NCBI GenBank assembly: GCA_964531335.1
Contig: CAZHEV010000003.1
Coordinates: forward strand, 124,001 to 188,000
Direction: 5' to 3'
DNA length: 64,000 bases
Source of the DNA: CAZHEV01 sp964531335 [NCBI: uncultured bacterium]
GTDB lineage: Bacteria; Eisenbacteria; RBG-16-71-46; CAZHEV01
Below are positions 9,521 to 17,824 of the stretch, one piece after another. The notes under the pieces are model-generated. The model worked only from the letters and a program-made list of their open reading frames with translations. It was not told the origin of the DNA and did no database searches. Positions within the stretch are counted from its first letter, which is position 1, and each line of letters opens with the position of its first letter. The position numbers were made by a program, and so were the translations under genes.

Positions 9521-10616
9521 CCGCGCCCGCCTCCTCCAAAAGCCGCACAAACAGCCGTTCCAGCCTGTCGACCATCGCCTTCACAGTGAAGTTCCGGGCG
9601 ACGTGGTCTCTCGCCGATTCCCCCAGCCTTCTTCTACGTTCCGGATCTTCCAACAGGGCGGAGACGGCGGCCCTCAGTCGCCCGACGTCCCCCGGCTCGA
9701 CCAGCACCCCCAGGTCGGGACAGGTGACGACCTCTACTACGCCGTCCACGGCGCCGGCTACGACCGGCTTCCCCGCCGCCATCGCCTCGAGCACCGCATT
9801 GGGCATGCCCTCGAAGAGCGACGGCGACACCAGCATGTCCAGCTCGGAGAGGATCTCGGGCACGTCGTCCCTGTGACCTGTGAACGTCGCGCGGTCGCGG
9901 AGGCGGAGCTCGTCGCACAGCGCTTCCAGCTTTGCTCTCTCGCCGCCGTCTCCCACGATCAACAGGTGCCAGGGCTCGTCTATCCCGCTCAAGGCCTTAA
10001 GCAGAACGTCCACTCCCTTCTGACGCGCCAGGTCTCCGACGAAGCCCAGCAGGGGGGTGTCGCTTGAGACGCCGTAGGCCACCCGTAACTTTCCCCCTGT
10101 TCCTCCGCGCGGGTAATCGCTCATGTCCACGCCGTTATGTATGATTGATATCCCCACGTGATCGAGCCAGGTGTACTCTCTGAACTGCCTCTTTATGGAG
10201 CTCGAAGGTGTTACTATATGCTTTATCCAGTGCCTGTAGATCACCCGGTATCGCCATTTGTCGAAGATGAAAGGCAGTCCTTTCCTCGACACCATTACCG
10301 GTCTCGGGCGGCCGATGGTGGCGAGAGCCGTGAGGCGATTCTCCTTCTCGAAGTTCGTGCAGACTATCTCGACGCGCTCGCGCGCCAGGAACCGCCTGAT
10401 CTTGAAGGCGGTGATCACGTTCAGGTCCGCGCCGTAATGGACCGGAAATACGGGCACGCCGCGTGCCTCGGCCTTGGCGGCCAAGACGCCGCCCGGCCGA
10501 ACGGCGAGAAAGACCGCGTGGCCTCTGCTGGCGAGACCGGACGCCGCCTCCAGCATCCACTTCTCGCCGCCCCTCCATCCCGAAGCCTTCATGGAGTTCA
10601 TGAAGAGAACTCTCAT
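9513..10616 (-). CDS. Glycosyltransferase family 4
   Basis: This GT4 glycosyltransferase of 367 residues begins with 'MRVLFMNSMKASGWRGGEKW', which carries the glycine-rich loop. Motifs are L-L-G-F-V-G-D-L-A-R-Q-K-G-V-D (donor-domain start) and S-L-F-E-G-M-P-N-A-V-L-E-A-M-A (E-x7-E). There are no membrane helices. Its ATG overlaps the upstream GT9 stop as ATGA and its own stop overlaps the next start, so the genes from 11701 to 8468 are tightly coupled. It is probably one of the sequential sugar-adding enzymes of the surface glycan. It resembles the gene at 6438-7526 in the N-terminal region. Confidence 0.9.
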   Translation of the reverse strand: MRVLFMNSMKASGWRGGEKWMLEAASGLASRGHAVFLAVRPGGVLAAKAEARGVPVFPVHYGADLNVITAFKIRRFLARERVEIVCTNFEKENRLTALATIGRPRPVMVSRKGLPFIFDKWRYRVIYRHWIKHIVTPSSSIKRQFREYTWLDHVGISIIHNGVDMSDYPRGGTGGKLRVAYGVSSDTPLLGFVGDLARQKGVDVLLKALSGIDEPWHLLIVGDGGERAKLEALCDELRLRDRATFTGHRDDVPEILSELDMLVSPSLFEGMPNAVLEAMAAGKPVVAGAVDGVVEVVTCPDLGVLVEPGDVGRLRAAVSALLEDPERRRRLGESARDHVARNFTVKAMVDRLERLFVRLLEEAGADA

Positions 10617-11701
10617 CTCGCCTTCTCCGCGATGAGCCTCCGCGCCGCATCTATCACCTCGGCGACGCCGGCGCCGCCCTCGGTCACCCTGACCGCGATG
10701 TGGCTACGTTCGTCGTGGTAGCCGTAGCGCGCGACGTTGTCCTCCAAGAACACCGAGACCGTAGGCACCCCGCAGGCCGCGCCCAGGTGCAAGGGGCCGG
10801 TGTCGCCGCAGACCAGCACGTCGCACGCCCTTATGGTCGCGGCGAAAGAGCCGATCGACATGGGCGGCAGCACGGGAAGTCGTCCGGCCGCGGAGCGCAC
10901 CTCGCTGTCCCCGGGTCCCGCCGCGAGCAGCACGTTCGCGCCCCCCTCGCTCAACGCCTCGGCCACCTCGACGTATCTATGGATGCCCCACTGCTTGAGG
11001 CGATTGCCCGCCCCCGTGAAAAGAACGACCGTCGGCGCGCCGTTGGACCTCGTCATTTCCCGGACAGCTCTCCTTCCGCTTTCGAGGAGGCGCTCCGGCA
11101 GGTGAAGCGAGGCGTCGTAAGGGAGGCCTGAAGCGCCGGCCGGCGAGAGCAGCTCGAGTTGGTTCGCCACGTAGTGCCTCCGCTGGGCGCAGGGCACGAG
11201 GATGTTGAGAAAGGCCGGGCTCTCCTTGTCCTCGAAGCCCACTCTCAGCGGCGCGCCGCTCAACAACGTGATCAGCCCGTTTGTCAGGGAGAAGGACAGG
11301 AAGTTCGAGCAGTCCACCGCGAGATCGAAACGGGCCGCCTTCAGACGCGCCCGGAGGCGGATCAGCCCCACCGGGTTCAACAGGTCCCGCTCCTTGCGAA
11401 AGAGGATCAGCTCATCAATGTACGGGTCTTTCTCGTAGAGCTCCTCGTAGCCCTCTCGCAGCAGCAGCGCCAGGTAAGCCTTGGGAAATCGCGCCCTGGT
11501 CGCATGGAAAAGCGGCGTGTTCATGACGAGGTCGCCTATCCTCATGTCCTGTCGGACGAGCAGGATGCGGCGCACGCCCTCCCAGTCCACCCCGGCGGGA
11601 TCGACCCGCCCCGAAGGCAGAACCGCGCCCGCAAGCGACCCAAGCGCGCGCTTGGCGCTCTTCTCTGTCGATTTGAAATCCAACGGGATACTCCCCACCA
11701 A
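10613..11701 (-). CDS. Glycosyltransferase family 9 (heptosyltransferase-like)
   Basis: This is the first gene of the glycan operon, about 362 residues. It contains 'ILLVRQDMRIGDLVMNTPLF', the ADP-heptose:LPS heptosyltransferase opening, and C-G-D-T-G-P-L-H-L-G-A-A-C-G-V-P-T-V, the GT9 D-x-G-x-x-H-L-A-type donor site. V-V-L-F-T-G-A-G is the second nucleotide loop. GT9 enzymes add heptose to the inner core of lipopolysaccharide, which supports an outer membrane in this organism. The start is uncertain: TTG at 11701 (weak ribosome site) or TTG at 11683, which has GGGGAG at better spacing. A promoter is predicted at 11760-11787. Confidence 0.87.
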   Translation of the reverse strand: MVGSIPLDFKSTEKSAKRALGSLAGAVLPSGRVDPAGVDWEGVRRILLVRQDMRIGDLVMNTPLFHATRARFPKAYLALLLREGYEELYEKDPYIDELILFRKERDLLNPVGLIRLRARLKAARFDLAVDCSNFLSFSLTNGLITLLSGAPLRVGFEDKESPAFLNILVPCAQRRHYVANQLELLSPAGASGLPYDASLHLPERLLESGRRAVREMTRSNGAPTVVLFTGAGNRLKQWGIHRYVEVAEALSEGGANVLLAAGPGDSEVRSAAGRLPVLPPMSIGSFAATIRACDVLVCGDTGPLHLGAACGVPTVSVFLEDNVARYGYHDERSHIAVRVTEGGAGVAEVIDAARRLIAEKAR

Positions 11702-11759
11702 AAAGCCCTTCGGCCGGGGGTCTCCCGGCCAGAAACGAAGCTATACAGCAATCCATCTC

Positions 11760-11787
11760 AGTCTATCAGCCGTGCGGGGCCAGTCAA
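11760..11787 (-). promoter_or_regulatory. Predicted sigma70-type promoter of the glycan operon
   Basis: On the minus strand TTGACT (11787-11782), a 16-nt spacer and TAGACT (11765-11760) lie about 60 bases before the GT9 gene. The -35 box falls inside the left copy of a 34-bp direct repeat. Prediction by eye only. Confidence 0.45.
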
Positions 11788-11801
11788 GCGTCCCCGGCCT
11801 C
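11768..11801 (+). repeat. 34-bp imperfect direct repeat, copy 1
   Basis: The segment beginning AGCCGTGCGGG and ending CCGGCCTC recurs at 11854-11887, 86 bases away, with four differences. Both copies lie between the divergent glycan and succinate dehydrogenase operons. They could be a regulator-binding pair or a small duplication. Confidence 0.6.
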
Positions 11802-11853
11802 ATCCCGGGATCGTGGTGAGGGTTGCAAGACCCAGGCAAGGCGCCCCGCCGAG

Positions 11854-11887
11854 AGCCGTGCGGGACCGGTCAAGCGCCGCCGGCCTC
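11854..11887 (+). repeat. 34-bp imperfect direct repeat, copy 2
   Basis: This is the second copy of the repeat at 11768-11801 (shared core GTCAAGCG and CCGGCCTC). It ends 35 bases before the -35 box predicted for the sdh operon. Confidence 0.6.
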
Positions 11888-11921
11888 GAGCGGCCTTGTA
11901 ATAGAGCACGGGACTTTCGCC

Positions 11922-11950
11922 TTGACACTGGGGCACGTCAGGGATAACTT
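11922..11950 (+). promoter_or_regulatory. Predicted sigma70-type promoter of the sdh operon
   Basis: A perfect TTGACA (11922-11927), a 17-nt spacer and TAACTT (11945-11950) imply a start near 11957 and an untranslated leader of about 140 bases before the flavoprotein ATG. I see no recognisable riboswitch in the leader. Confidence 0.6.
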
Positions 11951-12098
11951 CAACGCGGGAGAGAGCTTCTGGACCCGTGGCTTGGAGATCCGTACTCTCC
12001 CCGCAATTGCTCCCGCCCACTACCTCGATCAACACGGCGACTTCAATAAGTTGAAGACGGTACATTGTACCCTCTCTTCCACTCCGGGGAGGAATTGG

Positions 12099-13817
12099 AT
12101 GTCTGAAAAGATCAGTCACGATCTTCTCATTCTGGGCTCCGGGCTCGCCGGACTGCGGGCCGCCGTAGAGGCCCAGCGCTCCAGCGACGGCCGCGTCAAC
12201 GTGGGCATAATCTCAAAAGTGCAGCTAATGCGCTCGCACTCGGTGGCGGCCGAGGGAGGCACGGCCTGCATGCTCAGGCCCGAGGAGGGAGACAGCTTCG
12301 ATCTCCACGCCTGGGATACTGTCAAAGGCTCGGACTTCCTGGGGGACCAGGACGTCATCCACCGGTTCGTCCGCGCCATGCCCAACGAGATCCTGCAACT
12401 CGACCACTGGGGCATCCCCTGGAGCAGGACGGCGGAAGGGCGCATAGACCAGCGCCCCTTCGGCGGTCACAGCTACCCGCGCGCCGTGCTCGCGGCGGAC
12501 AAGACCGGGTTCTTCGAGATGCAGACCCTCTACGACAACCTACTGAAGTACGGCAACTTCAATCGGTACGACGAGCTCTTCATAACCTCGATCCTTGTGG
12601 AGGACGGCAAGTTCGCCGGGCTTCTGGGCTTCGACGTCCCGTCCGGCAGGTTCGTGACCCTTCAGGGCAAGGCCCTGATCATTGCCACCGGCGGAGCCGG
12701 ATGCCTGTACGGCTTCACCACCTACTCCCAGACCGTGACCGGAGACGGCCTGGCCATGGCCTACCGCGCCGGCCTGTCGCTCGAAGACATGGAGTTCGTC
12801 CAGTTTCATCCCACCGGCCTCGCCCCCTCGGGGATCCTGATAACGGAGGGATGCAGGGGCGAGGGCGGCTACCTGCTGAACGCGGACGGCGATCGCTTCA
12901 TGGAGAAGTACGCCCCGGAGAAGATGGAGCTCGCCCCCAGGGATCTCATATCCCGCTCCATGATAACGGAGATCGAGGAGGGGCGTGGGATCGAGGGCGT
13001 AGGTGGTTTCGTGCATCTTTATCTGGACCTGAGGCACCTCGGGGCGGATAGGATAAACCAGAGGCTGCCGCTGATCAGAGAAGTATGCATAGAGTTTGCC
13101 GGCATCGATCCCATCGAGGCGCCCATTCCCGTCAGGCCGGTCGCCCACTACTCGATGGGGGGCATCGAAACCGACATAGACGGCAGGACCAAGGTGCCCA
13201 ACGTATGGGTGGCGGGGGAGGCGGCGTGCGTGAGCCTTCACGGCGCCAACCGTCTCGGCTCCAATTCGACCGCCGAGTGCCTGGTATGGGGAGGCATCAC
13301 CGGCGCGGAGGCGACCAAGTACATACAGGGCGGGGCTCACACCACGGAGGCTCCCGAGTCTCGGATCGCCGACGAAGAGAAACGCGTCTTCGAGGGAATC
13401 CTGAAGAGCGACGGCCCCGAGAACCCCTACGACATCAAACGCGAGCTTCGCGAGATGATGGACGTCAACCTCGCGGTCTTCAGGACGGCCGGGGAGCTCG
13501 CGGAGATGGAGGCCAAGGTATCCGAACTCAATGGGCGCTTCACCGGCATACGGGTTCAGGACAAGCACAGGAGCTACAACTCCAACCTGGTGCACGTGCT
13601 GGAGATCCGTAACCTTCTGGATCTCGCCGAGGTCATGGTCAAAGGGGCGATAGCCAGGGAGGAGTCCCGAGGGGCCCACGCCAGGCGCGACTTCCCGACG
13701 AGGGACGATGGTAAGTGGCTGAAGCACACGCTGGCCACCTTCACCCCCGAGGGGCCCAAGCTGGACTACAAGGACGTGACCATAAACACCTGGAAGCCTG
13801 TCGAGAGGAAGTACTAG
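12099..13817 (+). CDS. sdhA: Succinate dehydrogenase/fumarate reductase flavoprotein subunit
   Basis: This is the catalytic FAD subunit of complex II, 572 residues. Features are G13-S-G-L-A-G18 (dinucleotide fold), R46-S-H47-S-V-A-A-E-G-G (His that binds FAD covalently), F-H-P-T-G 236-240, T-E-G-C-R253-G-E-G-G (active-site Arg), H350-Y-S-M-G-G and H-G-A-N-R385-L-G-S-N-S. The frame is open upstream to 11823, but the ATG at 12099 has GGGGAGGA six bases before it and starts at the conserved N-terminus. It is the first gene of an operon with the two membrane anchors and the iron-sulfur subunit. Direction (succinate oxidation or fumarate reduction) cannot be settled from sequence alone. Confidence 0.95.
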   Translation: MSEKISHDLLILGSGLAGLRAAVEAQRSSDGRVNVGIISKVQLMRSHSVAAEGGTACMLRPEEGDSFDLHAWDTVKGSDFLGDQDVIHRFVRAMPNEILQLDHWGIPWSRTAEGRIDQRPFGGHSYPRAVLAADKTGFFEMQTLYDNLLKYGNFNRYDELFITSILVEDGKFAGLLGFDVPSGRFVTLQGKALIIATGGAGCLYGFTTYSQTVTGDGLAMAYRAGLSLEDMEFVQFHPTGLAPSGILITEGCRGEGGYLLNADGDRFMEKYAPEKMELAPRDLISRSMITEIEEGRGIEGVGGFVHLYLDLRHLGADRINQRLPLIREVCIEFAGIDPIEAPIPVRPVAHYSMGGIETDIDGRTKVPNVWVAGEAACVSLHGANRLGSNSTAECLVWGGITGAEATKYIQGGAHTTEAPESRIADEEKRVFEGILKSDGPENPYDIKRELREMMDVNLAVFRTAGELAEMEAKVSELNGRFTGIRVQDKHRSYNSNLVHVLEIRNLLDLAEVMVKGAIAREESRGAHARRDFPTRDDGKWLKHTLATFTPEGPKLDYKDVTINTWKPVERKY

Positions 13818-13868
13818 GACACGGAAGCGCCGCGTCGACGGCGCGCCGCCGACTTGAGGAGACGAAAA

Positions 13869-14348
13869 ATGAGTGAAGGCCTGAAGCACGCGGGCATTCG
13901 CAGACCCGGAGAGTTCAGGGACAATCGACTCGGCCTGCGCGGATGGCTGTTGGGCGGGCGCTACCCCATCGAGCGGTATCTCTACGCGCTCCACCGGCTC
14001 ACCGGGCTCGGTATTCTCGCCTACTTCTTCATGCACATCGTTGTGACCACAATGCGGGTGAGAGGTCCCGAGGAGTGGGATGGGACCATGGCCGGCTTCG
14101 GCGGGAGCTTTTTCTTAGTCGGGGAGTTCCTGGTCTTCGCCGCGTTCGCTTTCCACGCAATGAACGGGTTGAGGCTGGTTGTCACGGAGCTGGGGTGGGG
14201 CATGGGCTCGCCGATGCTTCCCATCTACCCTTACACGAACGCGGTGCGCAGAGCGCGCCCGATCTTCGTGGTGATGATGCTGATTGCCGTGGTCGTACTT
14301 GCCATCGGCGGATATGAATTCATTGGGCGCATGGGCGGCGGGCACTAG
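13869..14348 (+). CDS. sdhC: Succinate dehydrogenase cytochrome b-type membrane anchor, subunit C
   Basis: This integral membrane protein of 159 residues has three hydrophobic helices. 'YALHRLTGLG' and A-F-H-A-M-N-G-L-R-L match the SdhC pattern, in which a His/Arg pair binds heme b and helps form the quinone site. A second His in Y-F-F-M-H-I-V-V may be the other axial ligand. Translation starts at the ATG at 13869, preceded by GAGGAG. It lies 51 bases after sdhA and 49 before the next anchor gene. Confidence 0.85.
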   Translation: MSEGLKHAGIRRPGEFRDNRLGLRGWLLGGRYPIERYLYALHRLTGLGILAYFFMHIVVTTMRVRGPEEWDGTMAGFGGSFFLVGEFLVFAAFAFHAMNGLRLVVTELGWGMGSPMLPIYPYTNAVRRARPIFVVMMLIAVVVLAIGGYEFIGRMGGGH

Positions 14349-14397
14349 GTCGGTGCCCGGCGTCGGCCGGTATCCTCTTCGAGGAGGGGGTCAGTTG

Positions 14398-14766
14398 ATG
14401 AAGGAATCGAGCTTGTGGACACTGCATCTGGCGGCGGGCGTCGTGATACTCGTGCTGCTGGGACTTCATATGCTCATAATGCATATGCAGACGCTCATGG
14501 GCTGGCTGGGGTTGGGTACGGAGAACGTCATCTCCTTCGAGGCCGTGGCCCAAAGGGGCAAGCAAGTATTCTTCATGGTCACTTACATTATTCTGTTGGG
14601 CGCGGCGCTCTACCACGGCCTCTACGGCCTGAGGAACATCCTGCTGGAGCTGTGGCCCGGCCGCGGGCCCCAGCGGGCGTTCGGCGGATTGCTCATGCTG
14701 GTAGGCCTCGCGTTCTTCGCGCTCGGCACCTACGCGGCCATAGCCGCGTTCAACATGGAGATATAG
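14398..14766 (+). CDS. sdhD: Succinate dehydrogenase membrane anchor, subunit D
   Basis: This small three-helix membrane protein of 122 residues is the second anchor of complex II. The first helix carries 'LLGLHMLIMHM' and the second A-A-L-Y-H-G-L-Y-G-L-R-N-I, the HG-x-x-G-x-R pattern found in SdhD/SdhC-type anchors near heme and quinone. The start at 14398 has a strong GAGGAGGGGG site seven bases upstream. The longer reading to 14284 would overlap sdhC and lacks a site. The stop is 10 bases before the iron-sulfur subunit gene. Confidence 0.82.
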   Translation: MKESSLWTLHLAAGVVILVLLGLHMLIMHMQTLMGWLGLGTENVISFEAVAQRGKQVFFMVTYIILLGAALYHGLYGLRNILLELWPGRGPQRAFGGLLMLVGLAFFALGTYAAIAAFNMEI

Positions 14767-14776
14767 GAGGATTGAG

Positions 14777-15643
14777 ATGCGGGACTCGAAGGACTCGCAA
14801 CACGCGGGCGGCGGCTCAGCGGTCGAGACGCGTGAGATAGCCTTCAAGGTTTTCAGATACTCGCCTGAAGAGGGCGCGCGCCCGTACTTCAGCCACTTCA
14901 AGGTTCCGGTGTCGGTGGGGATGACCGTGCTGGAGGGGCTTCACTACATCAAGGAGCACTTCGACGCGACGTTGTCATACCGCTACTCGTGCAGGATGGG
15001 CGTATGCGGCTCCTGCGGCATGTTCATAAACGGCTTCCCCCGGCTCGCATGCAACGTCCAGATCCTGCATCTGGAGTCCGATACGATCGAAATAAAGCCG
15101 ATGCCCAACCACGACCTCATCAAGGACCTGGTTCCGGATCTGTCTCGGTTCTTCGAAAAGCACAGGCTCTCGAAGCCGTACGTGGTGAGGCGCGATCCGG
15201 CCGAGCAGGAGAATCCCCGGTCCGAGTACTTTCAATCTCCCGAGGAGCTTCTCAGGTACCTGCAGTTCGCCTATTGCATCAAGTGCGGGCTCTGTGTGTC
15301 GGCATGTCCGACGGCGGCGACCGATCCCCAGTACAGAGGCCCCCAGGCGCTGGCCATAGCTTACCGCTACAACGCGGACACGAGGGACGAGGGCACGGAG
15401 GAGCGGTTGGCCGAGGTGGCCGGCCCGGCCGGGCCCTGGCGCTGTCACTACGCGGGGGCGTGCTCCGAGGTCTGCCCCAGGGGCGTCGACCCCGCCTTCG
15501 CGATTCAGCTTCTAAAAGGGGACATAGTGGCGCGCAAGCTCCGCCTGCGCAAGAGCCGGGAGGGGGCCAAGCCCATGGAGAAGCGGACCGGACAGAAAAG
15601 GCCCGAGGTGCCGGACGCCCCCGAGCCCACCGTAAAGAAATAG
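14777..15643 (+). CDS. sdhB: Succinate dehydrogenase/fumarate reductase iron-sulfur subunit
   Basis: This is the electron-transfer subunit of complex II, 288 residues. The ferredoxin-like N-domain binds [2Fe-2S] through C72, C77, C80 and C92. The C-domain has C167-x2-C170-x2-C173-x3-C177 and C223...C229-x3-C233, giving the [4Fe-4S] and [3Fe-4S] centres. A GGAGG site lies just before the ATG. The protein ends in a charged tail of about 35 residues (RKLRLRKSREG... to PTVKK) beyond the usual C-terminus. It is the last gene of an operon whose order A-C-D-B is uncommon, since CDAB or CAB is the more frequent bacterial order. Confidence 0.94.
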   Translation: MRDSKDSQHAGGGSAVETREIAFKVFRYSPEEGARPYFSHFKVPVSVGMTVLEGLHYIKEHFDATLSYRYSCRMGVCGSCGMFINGFPRLACNVQILHLESDTIEIKPMPNHDLIKDLVPDLSRFFEKHRLSKPYVVRRDPAEQENPRSEYFQSPEELLRYLQFAYCIKCGLCVSACPTAATDPQYRGPQALAIAYRYNADTRDEGTEERLAEVAGPAGPWRCHYAGACSEVCPRGVDPAFAIQLLKGDIVARKLRLRKSREGAKPMEKRTGQKRPEVPDAPEPTVKK

Positions 15644-15728
15644 CGGGGCAAGCCCTCCTTCAAATACCGTATCCTGAGCTCCGGCCGGCGCCCTGTCAAT
15701 CCCGCGCCGCCGGCGAGTCTCCCGCCGC

Positions 15729-15745
15729 GGATGCCGCAAGCTGTC
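15729..15745 (+). repeat. Short imperfect direct repeat, copy 1
   Basis: GGATGCCGCAAGCTGTC recurs 60 bases downstream (15789-15805) with two changes. Both copies lie in the 329-base gap between sdhB and sppA, in which I see no gene. Function unknown. Confidence 0.4.
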
Positions 15746-15788
15746 AACGCCCGCGGCGCCTGGATTTTTCACGCGGCGGGGCCACGTC

Positions 15789-15805
15789 GGACGCCGGAAG
15801 CTGTC
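15789..15805 (+). repeat. Short imperfect direct repeat, copy 2
   Basis: GGACGCCGGAAGCTGTC is the partner of the copy at 15729-15745. It lies 74 bases before the predicted sppA -35 box. Confidence 0.4.
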
Positions 15806-15878
15806 GCCGGGCGAAACAATAGTCCCCGTCGCAACGTTTTTGTTGGTAGCGGGCGTGACAACCGGGCCTAGTTTGCCG

Positions 15879-15907
15879 GTGACGCCCTTTCCGTCATGGG
15901 TTATAAT
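15879..15907 (+). promoter_or_regulatory. Predicted promoter of sppA
   Basis: GTGACG (15879-15884), a 17-nt spacer and a perfect TATAAT (15902-15907) lie 66 bases before the sppA start codon. Confidence 0.55.
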
Positions 15908-15972
15908 CCGGGTCGTTTTCGGGGAAAAGGCAGTTCCCTCGCAAGTGATGTTCGGGAAGGGAGGACAATGGC

Positions 15973-17685
15973 ATGAAGGAGTTCCTCAGGACGATTCTCG
16001 CGGTTATTGTGGCGATCTTCATCTTGATATTCTTCGTGGGTTTGATCGGCTACGCGAAGAGCTCGGAGAAGCCCAGCGTCGAGAACGGAAGCTACCTCGT
16101 GATGAACGTGCAGGGTGAGATAGTGGATTACCCAATCAGCGACCTGAGCGCGATGATATTCGGCGACGAGCCGATAAGCCACGCGAAGCTGCTCGAGAAC
16201 CTCGAGAAGGCCGCCGTGGACGACAGGGTGGAGGGCGTCGTCCTGCGGATCGAGCCGTCGACACTGGGCTCGGCCAAGATGAAGGAGCTCAGGGATAAGG
16301 TGGACGAGGTCCGGGAATCCGGCAAGATGGTATATGCCTACAGCGAGTATATGACCGATAGGTTCTACTACCTCGCATCGGCTTGTGATTCGATATTCAT
16401 GCCGGCTTCCGGGTACATGACCTTCAGCGGGCCCGCCGGCACGCGGATGTTCGTCAAGAACGCTCTGGAAAAGCTGGGGATCAACCCCAACGTTCACAGG
16501 ATAGAGGACTACAAGTCGGCGGCGGAGATGGTGACGAGGTCCGAGATGAGCGCCGAGTCCAAGGAGATGGCGAGTTGGATCATGAACGACCTGTACGCCG
16601 AGTACATAACCGCGGTGGCCGGCGACCGTTCCATGACCCCCGGCGATATGGAGGGCCTTTTCAAAAAGGCGCTGTTCATGCCCGACGAGGCGATGGAAGC
16701 GGGCCTGGTAGACGAGGTGCTCTACTGGGACCAGATCGAGGACAGGCTGAAGGATCCCGAGGACGAAAAGCTGAAGACGGTGAGTTACGGCTCCTACTCA
16801 AAAGTCGAGCGCGATGACGTCGGGCTGAAGGGCAAGACCATCGCCATAGTGCACGGCCAGGGTCTCATACACGGCGGAAAGAGCGGCATGGATCCGATGT
16901 GGGGCATGACCATGGGCGCACAGTCGGTGATAAGCGACTTGAGGGCGGTGATGGAGGACGATGACGTGGTTGGAGTAGTGTTCCGCGTGGACAGCCCCGG
17001 CGGCTCCGGCGGGGCGAGCGACGCGATCGGAAGGTGGGTGAAGGTAGTGGAGAGCGAGAAGCCGGTCGTCGTGTCCATGGGCGACGTCGCGGCCTCTGGC
17101 GGTTACATGGTCAGCCACAGGATAAGGCCCATCGTGGCCTCTCCCAACACGATAACCGGCTCGATAGGTTCGATCACCGGAAAGTTCAACATGCGGGGAC
17201 TATACGACAAGCTCGGCGTTACCTTCGATTTCGTGACCAAGGCGCCTCATGCCCTTATCTACAGCGACTACTACGACTGGACCGAGGAAGAGCGCGAGAT
17301 GGTCGCCGAGAACCACTGGGAGAACTTCAATGACTGGGTTAGCGATATCGCCGAGCACCGCGATATGACGTTCGAGGAGGTCGACTCGGTGGCCAGGGGA
17401 AGGGTATGGACCGGCAGGCAGGCGCTGGAGAGGGACCTGGTCGACAAGCTGGGCGGTCTTGAAGTGGCGATAGCCGAGTTGAAGGAGAAGGCGGGAATCC
17501 CGAAGGATGAGAACGTGACCATAGTCCACTACCCGGTCAAGAAGGGGCTGATGGAAACTCTGATGTCCGGGAATATGGCGGCTTCGATCAAGGCGGGCTT
17601 GGTCTATCAGCTCAGGGCTTACCTGCTCCAGTGGGCGTTCGAGGGCCGAACGGGCTGGTATGTGATGCCTTACACCTTCAACTAG
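15973..17685 (+). CDS. sppA: Signal peptide peptidase SppA, long (67K-type) form
   Basis: This membrane-anchored serine peptidase (S49) of 570 residues degrades cleaved signal peptides. Residues 7-27 form one N-terminal membrane helix. The protein has two tandem S49 domains. The Ser/Lys dyad is split between them, as in the E. coli long form: K181 in I-E-D-Y-K-S-A-A-E and S375 in G-D-V-A-A-S-G-G-Y. D-S-P-G-G-S-G-G (340-347) is the conserved oxyanion-side loop. A GGGAGG ribosome site precedes the ATG at 15973. The gene appears to be a single transcription unit with its own promoter and a possible terminator at 17747. Confidence 0.93.
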   Translation: MKEFLRTILAVIVAIFILIFFVGLIGYAKSSEKPSVENGSYLVMNVQGEIVDYPISDLSAMIFGDEPISHAKLLENLEKAAVDDRVEGVVLRIEPSTLGSAKMKELRDKVDEVRESGKMVYAYSEYMTDRFYYLASACDSIFMPASGYMTFSGPAGTRMFVKNALEKLGINPNVHRIEDYKSAAEMVTRSEMSAESKEMASWIMNDLYAEYITAVAGDRSMTPGDMEGLFKKALFMPDEAMEAGLVDEVLYWDQIEDRLKDPEDEKLKTVSYGSYSKVERDDVGLKGKTIAIVHGQGLIHGGKSGMDPMWGMTMGAQSVISDLRAVMEDDDVVGVVFRVDSPGGSGGASDAIGRWVKVVESEKPVVVSMGDVAASGGYMVSHRIRPIVASPNTITGSIGSITGKFNMRGLYDKLGVTFDFVTKAPHALIYSDYYDWTEEEREMVAENHWENFNDWVSDIAEHRDMTFEEVDSVARGRVWTGRQALERDLVDKLGGLEVAIAELKEKAGIPKDENVTIVHYPVKKGLMETLMSGNMAASIKAGLVYQLRAYLLQWAFEGRTGWYVMPYTFN

Positions 17686-17746
17686 ACAGATTGCGGGTCC
17701 GCGGGCTGACTCCGGCCCGGGGCGGATCCGATTGGGCGAAAGCCGC

Positions 17747-17789
17747 GGCGGCCCGCGCCTCGATACAGGCATGGGCCGCCACGCTTTTT
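17747..17789 (+). terminator. Possible terminator after sppA
   Basis: GGCGGCCC (17747-17754) pairs perfectly with GGGCCGCC (17773-17780) around an 18-base loop. TTTTT follows after four bases. It lies between convergent genes. Confidence 0.5.
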
Positions 17790-17824
17790 CCCGCGTTCGG
17801 CCGGCCGGTCAAGTCTCCGGCCAC

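Noticed and set aside
11823-12098. N-terminal extension of sdhA
   Set aside because: It spans the promoter and repeats, and has no family match. The ATG at 12099 has a strong ribosome site and starts at the conserved N-terminus.
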